From contig NZ_SOSC01000004.1 in NCBI RefSeq assembly GCF_005049285.1, forward strand, positions 1 through 64,000: a stretch of DNA of 64,000 bases, in the 5' to 3' direction. This document shows, in pieces, positions 31,368 to 38,700 of the stretch. Positions within the stretch are counted from its first letter, which is position 1. The number at the start of each line of letters is the position of its first letter. Source of the stretch: Halorientalis salina. Its GTDB lineage: Archaea > Halobacteriota > Halobacteria > Halobacteriales > Haloarculaceae. Position numbers and translations under genes: made by a program. The notes beneath the pieces are model-generated. The model searched no databases, was not told the origin of the DNA, and worked only from the letters and a program-made list of their open reading frames with translations.

Positions 31368-32876
31368 ATGATGAACGGACGGACGCGGCGACAGTATTTG
31401 CTGGCGGTTGGTACGGCGGGCGTGATCGGTGTCGCAGGCTGTTCCGGCAACCAGGACGCGTCACCGGACAGTGACGAGGACGAGGAGGAGGAAGACGAGG
31501 AGCGCGACGACAGTGTCACCGGTGGTGCGCCGATGTTTCAGTACGACCTCGCAAACACGGGACACGCGCCCGGGGAAACCGGGCCGGCAGGACCGGTGAC
31601 AGACGAGTGGACGGTCGGGATGGACGGGTCCGTGCAGTCGTCACCGGCGGTCGTGAACGGCACCGTCTACGTCGGGAGCGCTGACGACAGCCTGTACGCG
31701 GTCGACGCCGCCACGGGCGAAGCACAGTGGACCTTCGAGACGGGTGGGTCAGTGCGGTCCTCGCCGGCTGTCGTGAACGGCACCGTCTACGTCGGGAGCG
31801 ACGACAACCACCTGTACGCGGTCGACGCCGCCACGGGCGAGGAGACGTGGGCGTTCCAGACGCGGGAGGCGGTCGCGTCGTCACCAGCGGTGGCGGCCGG
31901 CACGGTCTACGTCGGAAGCGACGGCACCGAGGTGTACGCGGTCGATGCCGCCACGGGCGAGGGGGAGTGGACCCGACAGACGGGCGGCGGCGAATCGGCC
32001 TCGCCGGCGGTCGTCGACGGCACCGTCTACGTCTGGAATATCGACGGGACGGTCACCGCGCTGGACGCGGCCACCGGCGACCGCCAGTGGGCCGTCGGAA
32101 CTGACGAGATGACTGCCACGCCCGACGGAAATCTCGACGCTGGGACTGGCGTCTCCGGCGGCGATCGGAGTGTGGCCGTAGCCACCGGTGACGCGCAGCC
32201 GGCGCTTCAGGTGAGTGGAGCGCTACGCTCGTCGCCGGCGGTCGCGAACGGCACCGTCTACGTCCAGCGCCAGCGCGGCACGGTCGTCGCGCTGGATGCC
32301 GTCACCGGTGACCGACAGTGGTCCGCCGGGATGAGCGGGACGGACGATGCAGCGGCGACCGGCAACGGCGGGATCACGGCCCAGGCGAGCGCAGCCGACG
32401 ACCAACCGGGTTCCAGTGCTGGAACGCGGTCGGCCGTCCAGGTCCGCGGGAGCGTGGCGTCTTCCCTAGCGGTCGCGAACGGGACCGTCTACGCCGGGAG
32501 CCCGGACGGAACGGTCGCTGCGCTGGACGCGACCACTGGTGACCAGCAGTGGTCCGTCCAGACAGGCGGCCTGAGCGCATCGTCGTCCGACGGGATCTAC
32601 ACCGAACTGTCGACCGCCCAGACGGTATCGCCGATGAGCCTGTCGCTGGCGGTCGTGGGCGTCTCCGGCGGTGCCGGAGGCTCGTCGGACACGTCCGACG
32701 GCGGAACCGTCTACGTCGGAAGTTTGGGCGGGCGGGTGTACGCGCTGGATGCGGCCACCGGTGATCGACAGTGGCAGTCCGAGACGAGCGGTCAGGGCGG
32801 GTCGTCGCTGACAGTGGTCGATGGTTACGTCTTCGTCAACGGGAGCGAGGGGCTGGTCGCAGTGGCCGGACGGTAG
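31368..32876 (+). CDS. PQQ-like beta-propeller Tat lipoprotein
   Basis: A 502-residue exported lipoprotein: RTRRQYLLAVGTAGVIGVAGC has the twin arginine and lipobox. An acidic spacer precedes about eight WD-like PQQ repeats, each with the pattern SPAVVNGTVYVGS...LYAVDAATGEAQW, consistent with an eight-bladed BamB-like propeller. Repeats 1-3 are very alike even in DNA, with a 120-bp (40-residue) period. Two longer low-complexity inserts (Ala/Gly/Thr/Ser-rich) separate later repeats. No dehydrogenase domain is present, so it is more likely a binding or scaffold protein than a quinoprotein enzyme. Confidence 0.9.
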   Translation: MMNGRTRRQYLLAVGTAGVIGVAGCSGNQDASPDSDEDEEEEDEERDDSVTGGAPMFQYDLANTGHAPGETGPAGPVTDEWTVGMDGSVQSSPAVVNGTVYVGSADDSLYAVDAATGEAQWTFETGGSVRSSPAVVNGTVYVGSDDNHLYAVDAATGEETWAFQTREAVASSPAVAAGTVYVGSDGTEVYAVDAATGEGEWTRQTGGGESASPAVVDGTVYVWNIDGTVTALDAATGDRQWAVGTDEMTATPDGNLDAGTGVSGGDRSVAVATGDAQPALQVSGALRSSPAVANGTVYVQRQRGTVVALDAVTGDRQWSAGMSGTDDAAATGNGGITAQASAADDQPGSSAGTRSAVQVRGSVASSLAVANGTVYAGSPDGTVAALDATTGDQQWSVQTGGLSASSSDGIYTELSTAQTVSPMSLSLAVVGVSGGAGGSSDTSDGGTVYVGSLGGRVYALDAATGDRQWQSETSGQGGSSLTVVDGYVFVNGSEGLVAVAGR

Positions 32877-32889
32877 GTTCTCGAAGCGG

Positions 32890-34254
32890 CTACGCCGTCG
32901 CTTTCGCCTCGGTCATCGCCTCGTGCATCTCGTCGGCGAGGTCGGCGGCCCGGCCGGGGTCGCTCGATTCGGCGTAGATGCGGACGACGGGTTCGGTCCC
33001 GCTGGGTCGGGCCAGCACCCAGCTATCGCCGTAGTCGAGCCGGTAGCCGTCTGTCGTGTCCAGGGTCGCGCCGGCTTCTGTCGCGACGCGTTCGGCGGCG
33101 TCCAGCAGCGCCCGGCGCTCGGCGTCGTCCTCGTACTCGATGTCCATCCGGAGCAGATGGTAGTCGTCGTAGGGTGCGATAACTTCGCTGGCCGGAGTTT
33201 CGGCCAGCAGTTCCAGGAAGCGCGCGGCGGTGAAGGCCCCGTCGCGGGTCACCCGGTAGTCGGGGAAGATGATGCCGCCGTTGCCCTCGCCGGCGATGGG
33301 GACGGTTCGGCCCTCGGCCTGGAGGTCCCGAATACGGGTCATGATGTTCGTGCTGCCGATGGGCGTCAGCGACAGCTCTGCGCCTGCCTCGTCGGCCACG
33401 TCGACGAGGCGCTGAGAAACGTTGACGGCCGAGACGGCCACGTCGCCGGCGTCGAGTTCGGCCGCCGCCAGCGCCGCCAGCGCCGCGTCGCCCTCGACGA
33501 ACTCGCCGCGCTCGTCGAAGAACATGGCGCGGTCGGCGTCCCCGTCGTGGGCGATCCCCACGTCGGCGTCGGTCACCCGGACCAGTCGCCCGAGGTCCGC
33601 GAGGTTCTCGGCGATCGGTTCGGGGTCCCGACCCGGGAAGTGGCCGTCCTGCTGGGCGTTGACGGTGACCACGTCACAGCCGAGTTCGCGGAAGAACTCG
33701 GGGCTGGTGAGCACGCCTGCGCCGTGGCCCGGATCGAGCGCGACGGTGAGGTCCCCCTCGGCGATGCGGTCGCGGTCGACCGCGGTCAGGATCTGGTCGA
33801 GGTAGCGGCGGCGGGCGTTCTCGACGCGCGTCTCCGCACCGGTCTCGTGCCAGGCGACGGTCGCGTAGTCCTCCGAGAGGAGACGCTCCTCGACGCGTTC
33901 GAGCGTGCCCAGGGAGAGTTCCACGCCGCTCGATCCGACGAGTTTCACGCCGTTGTACGCTGGCGGGTTGTGCGACGCCGTGACCATGAGGCCAGGGACG
34001 CCCTCGGCCTCGCAGTAGGCCTGGAGGCCTGGCGTCGGGACGACGCCGAGGCGGTCGACGTCACAGCCCACGCTCGCGAGGCCGCTGGACGCGGCGTTGG
34101 CCAGCATCTGGCCGGTCGCACGGGTGTCGCGGGCGATGGCCGCGCGGTCGGTGTTCCAGACCGACCCCGCAGCCTGGGCGATCTGGCAGACGAACTCCGG
34201 GTTGAGATACTCGTTTGCCACCCCGCGGACGCCGCTCGACCCGAAGATTTCCAT
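32890..34254 (-). CDS. glmM: phosphoglucosamine mutase / phosphohexomutase
   Basis: A 454-residue alpha-D-phosphohexomutase. FGSSGVRG at the N-terminus, the phosphoserine loop TASHNPPAYNGVKL (active Ser near residue 92), the metal loop DGDADRAMFF, the sugar-binding GEGNGGIIF, and the phosphate-binding RPSGTEPVVRIYAE are all intact. It probably converts glucosamine-6-P to glucosamine-1-P for UDP-GlcNAc and S-layer glycan precursors; relatives act on glucose or mannose phosphates, so substrate is not certain. The ATG at 34254 (MEIFGSSG) is the start. Confidence 0.92.
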   Translation of the reverse strand: MEIFGSSGVRGVANEYLNPEFVCQIAQAAGSVWNTDRAAIARDTRATGQMLANAASSGLASVGCDVDRLGVVPTPGLQAYCEAEGVPGLMVTASHNPPAYNGVKLVGSSGVELSLGTLERVEERLLSEDYATVAWHETGAETRVENARRRYLDQILTAVDRDRIAEGDLTVALDPGHGAGVLTSPEFFRELGCDVVTVNAQQDGHFPGRDPEPIAENLADLGRLVRVTDADVGIAHDGDADRAMFFDERGEFVEGDAALAALAAAELDAGDVAVSAVNVSQRLVDVADEAGAELSLTPIGSTNIMTRIRDLQAEGRTVPIAGEGNGGIIFPDYRVTRDGAFTAARFLELLAETPASEVIAPYDDYHLLRMDIEYEDDAERRALLDAAERVATEAGATLDTTDGYRLDYGDSWVLARPSGTEPVVRIYAESSDPGRAADLADEMHEAMTEAKATA

Positions 34255-34318
34255 CACAAGCGTCTGGGCACGGGAACCCACTAAACCTTTGCAACTGCTC
34301 CGCCACCGATTTCGCCAC

Positions 34319-35209
34319 TCACCGCAGTTCGCGTGCTCGCTCCCAGGTCCGCAGGAGGTCGGCGAGCGTCCGGTTGACCGGCGCGTTGTCGGCGCGGTCG
34401 GCGACGTAGCCGTTGATGGCGTCGACCTCGGTGGCCCGCTCGGCCAGCACGTCCTGGTGCATCGACGACGTGTTGGCCGCGGTCGCGTCGGCCACGCGCT
34501 CGACGGCGGCCACGGCGTCCCCGGGCGAGAGATCGACGCCGGCGGCCTGTGCAGCACGAGCAGTCTCACGAGCGGCGGCCGAGGCAACCCCGTGACCCGG
34601 CCCGTCGACCAGCGCGCCGTTCTCGACGCGTGCCAGCGCGGTCGTGGCGTTGATCCCGGCGTTGACCGCCAGTTTCTCCCAGAGCCGACGGGGCATGTCG
34701 GGGGCGACGGTCGTCTCGATACCGGCCGCCGAGAACGCGGCCCCCACGTCGTCGGCGCGGTCCGACTCGCCGCCCTCGGGCGGGCCGAGCGTGACCTCGC
34801 CGACGCCGGTACAGGTCACACGCCCGGGTTCGGCCAGGAGCGCACCGTACGTGCAGGTGCCGGCGAGAACCGGACAGTCCAGGCGGGCAGCGAGGGTCCG
34901 TTCGTTGCCCATGCCGTTCTGCAGGGAGAGGGCGCTCCCGAGGTCGCAGTCGGCCAGCGCCGCTGCGGCCGCGTCCGTGTCGGCGGCCTTGACGGTCACG
35001 ATCGCCAGGTCCGCCGTGGCGTCTCCGGGAAGGGCGGTCGTGGCATCGGGAGCGACGCGGAGGTCGAACTCGCCGTCGACCGACAGGCCGTCGGCGGCGA
35101 CGGTTTCGACGTGTGGGTCACGGCCCACGAGCGTCACGTCGTGTACGCGCGCGAGCAACCCACCGATCAGCGAGCCGAGACTGCCGGCACCGAAGACGAT
35201 GACGTCCAC
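34319..35209 (-). CDS. panE: 2-dehydropantoate 2-reductase
   Basis: A 296-residue ketopantoate reductase of CoA biosynthesis, NAD(P)H-dependent. Dinucleotide motif FGAGSLGSLIGGLL at the N-terminus, LQNGMGNERTLA, the catalytic lysine in RRLWEKLAVNAGINATTAL (about residue 178), and the C-terminal NTSSMHQDVLAERATEVDAINGYV with the conserved serine and glutamate. It starts with GTG. The next gene on the strand, a small rubredoxin-like protein, lies 9 bp upstream, so the two are likely cotranscribed. Confidence 0.93.
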   Translation of the reverse strand: MDVIVFGAGSLGSLIGGLLARVHDVTLVGRDPHVETVAADGLSVDGEFDLRVAPDATTALPGDATADLAIVTVKAADTDAAAAALADCDLGSALSLQNGMGNERTLAARLDCPVLAGTCTYGALLAEPGRVTCTGVGEVTLGPPEGGESDRADDVGAAFSAAGIETTVAPDMPRRLWEKLAVNAGINATTALARVENGALVDGPGHGVASAAARETARAAQAAGVDLSPGDAVAAVERVADATAANTSSMHQDVLAERATEVDAINGYVADRADNAPVNRTLADLLRTWERARELR

Positions 35210-35218
35210 ACTGGGCCG

Positions 35219-35518
35219 TCAGTCTTCAGTCCAGTAATAGATGTCCTCTTTCGGTGCGCCACAGGAGGGACAGGCTTCGGGAATGTCCTCGTCGAGTTCG
35301 CCCATCTCGCCGCACTCCCAGCAGCGCCACATCAGTTCGGCCTCGCCGAACTCGTGGCCGGAGGTGACGTGTTCCTCCGAGAGGGCCTCGATGCCCTCTT
35401 CGAGGGTCACGTAGAAGCCGTGTTTGTCGAACCCACGGACGCGTCCGAGTTCGTTCCCGTCGTCGTCGTACACCGTCTCACCGAACGACAGCTGTCGGTC
35501 ATCGATTGTGTCGCTCAT
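35219..35518 (-). CDS. rubredoxin-like zinc/iron protein (DUF7130-like)
   Basis: A 99-residue protein. Residues 1-55 form a small beta domain (FGETVYDDDGNELGRVRGFDKHGFYV, PRC-barrel-like). The C-terminal half has two CxxC knuckles in WRCWECGEMGEL and ACPSCGAPKEDIYYW, as in the rubredoxin domain of rubrerythrins. It may carry iron or zinc. It shares a probable transcript with panE, 9 bp downstream. Conserved in haloarchaea; role unknown. Confidence 0.82.
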   Translation of the reverse strand: MSDTIDDRQLSFGETVYDDDGNELGRVRGFDKHGFYVTLEEGIEALSEEHVTSGHEFGEAELMWRCWECGEMGELDEDIPEACPSCGAPKEDIYYWTED

Positions 35519-35624
35519 ACACTGTGTGATTCGTTCGCAAAGTGGATAAAGCCATCTGGTAGGCTTCGGCTGACAGGATTCCGAGGCCGCTGTGCGAGCC
35601 GTTCCGTGCGGTGCGGTCCCTGTC

Positions 35625-35750
35625 AGCATCCGCGCGCCGCTGGCGCGCGGTTCACCGCCAGAGCGGGCGAAGCCCGCGACGGCGGCTTTTTTGGTCGAGA
35701 TTTTTCAAGGAGCGGTCGCCGACGGCGACCCGACGCAGAAAAAGGTCGTC
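35625..35750 (-). repeat. structured 3'-end repeat, copy 2 (short form)
   Basis: It has the same order as copy 1 at 713-891. A stem with loop GCT lies at 35630-35650 (loop AGC in copy 1). A nested hairpin has CCGCC/GGCGG outside CGGGC-GAA-GCCCG, then a T6 run, TTTTTC, and the stem GGTCGCC/GGCGACC at 35714-35730. AAAAAGG ends it directly at the polC stop codon. The last stem differs from copy 1 (GGGTCGCGC/GCGCGACCC) on both arms while keeping pairing. Confidence 0.75.
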
Positions 35751-38700
35751 TCACATGAAATCGCCGATGCCGCTCTGCTTGTTGTGGTCGTTCTCGAAGA
35801 CCCGTTCGATGGACTTTTCGAGAATACGGAGGCGCTGTTTGGTGTACTCGCGGGCACCGTACTCCTCGGCGACCTGGAGCGCGGTGTCGATGTACTTGGT
35901 GACCGAGCCGTGGTGCACAGTGAGCGTCATGTCGCCGCCGCACTTCCGGCAGTCCCCGGTGAGGGGAACCCGACGATACTTCTCCCCGCAGTCCAGACAG
36001 CGCGTCTCCTGGCGGGAGAACGCCCGGAGGTTGCCGATGATATCGGGCAGGAAGTGGCCCTCGATGACGCGTTCGGCCACGTCGGTCTGGTCGACAGCCC
36101 GGAGCTTTCGTGAGAGTTCCAGCTGGGCGTCCATCTTCGCCATCATGTCGTCCAGGGTCTTATACGCCGAGAGATCCGGCCCGAGCGCGATGTTCGAGGT
36201 GTCGTGGGTGTGTCGGAAGCCCGTGTACTCGCGGTCGGTGCCGAGGTTCTCCTCGGCGATGGTGACGAGGTCCTCGACGGCCTCGGGGTCGGCCATCTCC
36301 CGGGTCGCCTCGTAGAACTCCCGGGGGTACTGGTCGACGATGTCCATGTTGTGGGCCTCGTCGTCGATCTCCGAGGGGTCGATCCGCGAAGACATCACCA
36401 AGGGTGCGTCCATGGAATTGTGGGCGTAGAGCCAGTTCGCGGTGAAGATCGGCTCACCGCCGACCTGAAGGTCGTAGAGGTGGCCGTCGTAGTCGACACG
36501 TTCGACGTTCTTGACCCGGAGATACGAGAGGTCGCCATCAACAAGCGGTCGCAGTTCTGCAAGTTTCTCTGTCACGTCGTCCGGGAGATTACGCGATTCG
36601 AGTTCCCGGACGATCTCTCGGAGTTTCTCCAGCGAGATGTTGTCCCGACGCTTCAGGTACTTCGGGATCAGTTGCTTGATGCCCTCGATGTCCCGCTCGC
36701 GAATCTCCATCAGTGCATCCGGTATCGAGACGACCAGACTCTTGGGGTAGTAGGGGTCCTCGCCGTCGAGGACTCGATGAAGTGGGTTGTCCGACGCACC
36801 GCCCGATACCGTGACCGTGTAAATCGGCTGGCGGTTCTCGTCGCGCTCCCGGTGTGAGACGTTCGCGACCAGTCCGAGCCGATGAAGCAAGAAAACTACA
36901 CCGTCTTTGACGTCTTCGCTGGTCGTGTGGAACCCGACCGTGGTTACGTTGCCGTCGGCCGAGTCGCTCCCGTCGCCCTCGATGAAGCCACGCAGGAACG
37001 CGAGTGCTGTATCGTGAGGAGCCTGCAGGATGCACTCGGGAACGACCTTCTCGCTCGAATTGTACGAGTCGGCGTCCTCGAAGCCGAGATCGTACAAAAC
37101 CTCGCGGAAGACAGCCGGGAAGCGGAGTTCGTAGGTGCGGTTCGACCAGCGACGGCCGGGTTCGTGACCGAACGTGTCCTCGATGATGTCGGCAGCGCGG
37201 TCGATGAGGTCCTCGTTGGCGTTGTGGATCGTCGGACAGACGCTGGAAGTGGATCCTTCCGCAACGAACAGTCCGAGCAACCACGCGAAGTTCTCATCGA
37301 TATCGATAGTACGTGAGATCCCATCAGACGAACCTTCCAGACCGATCTTCACGTCCCGTGGGACCTGAAAGTCAACGAGATCAAGGATACGTTCGAACCG
37401 GTCGTACGGAATCTTCCCTTTCGAGAGTCGATAGGAGAGTCCAGATTTGAACGCCTGGTGAGTCGGGCTCCCTCGTTCCCTGGTCTCCCAGGCGGTCGTC
37501 AGCAGGTCCTCGACGTGATCGTCGATGACGACGTACGGTTCGTCGACGCACCCGGCGACGTCGATAGTAGTCCGTTCGGTCTCGACGTCGAGTTGGCGGG
37601 GTGCAACGACGAGATCGCCTGCCGAAAGTTCCGCTCCAGCAACTTCTTCGATACTGTCGTCGTAGCGGAACAGACTGTGATGTTCGGTCAGCTCCAGCGA
37701 GCGGCCGAACTGCGTCTCGATGCGGACGAGTTCTTCGTCCTCGTCAGCGCGGTAGCGTATGGCTTTCTCGACAGGTTGCAGCGACGCTTCATGGTTCTCG
37801 TCGAACGCGTAGGTCCGCCAGCCCTCCTCGTAGCAGGTTCGCTTCCGGAACTTCCCATCGACCTCCAGCGGTGATTCGAGTTCGTTCCAGAACTCCCCGA
37901 ATGTGAGAAACCGAACGTTGTCGTTGGGGTCGACCGCAACCAGTCGGGAGTCCTCCGCGACGCTTCCGCCGCGCTTGTCCGGGAGGTACTTTTTGCTGAA
38001 GTTCAGCAGGCCATCGAGCAGCAGCATCACACAGTCCTCGTCACCGTCGCACTGGCCGACGCCAATCCCGTTGGCAACGACTCGATTCGTATCCGCGACC
38101 GTAAGGCTGTACGTATACTCGACATCAGACGGGATGAGTTCGACCCGTTCGACTATTTCAACGTCCGTCCCACCGTCAGCGAGAGACTGCGGCAACTGAG
38201 CACCTGTAGGACGCTCTTCACTTTTCCCGAACAACGGGACGGCATCCCCCTCGTTCAACTCGCGTGCCTCGACGTCCGTCAGCCCATCGTCACATCGAAC
38301 CATCGAATGGTCCGGCGTGACAGTAATCGTCCGCCCGCCGTCGGTTGTAATCTCTACCAGATGCTCCGGTGCTGGGTGTTTCGAGACAGCTTCGACCGGT
38401 TTCCGGACCCAGTTCCCACCGTCGTCGATGGACTGGACGCGGATTTCGCCGTCTAGCTCCGCTACAGACGCACCGAAGTCGTCGATGCGCGGGTCGTCCA
38501 GCCGTCGCTCGACGAACTGTGCGATGGACTGGCGTCTCAGCGTCCCGTCATCGTCTTCGTACGTGATTTCGGTGTCCGGATGGAAGCAATTCCGCCGTTT
38601 CGCGGCGTGGAAATACGGATGCGCGTACCCGACGGCAGCTGACGTAAATCCGATAACTCGGCCCACGGTCGCCGCACTGGTGTGTGGTGCCATCCCGAAC

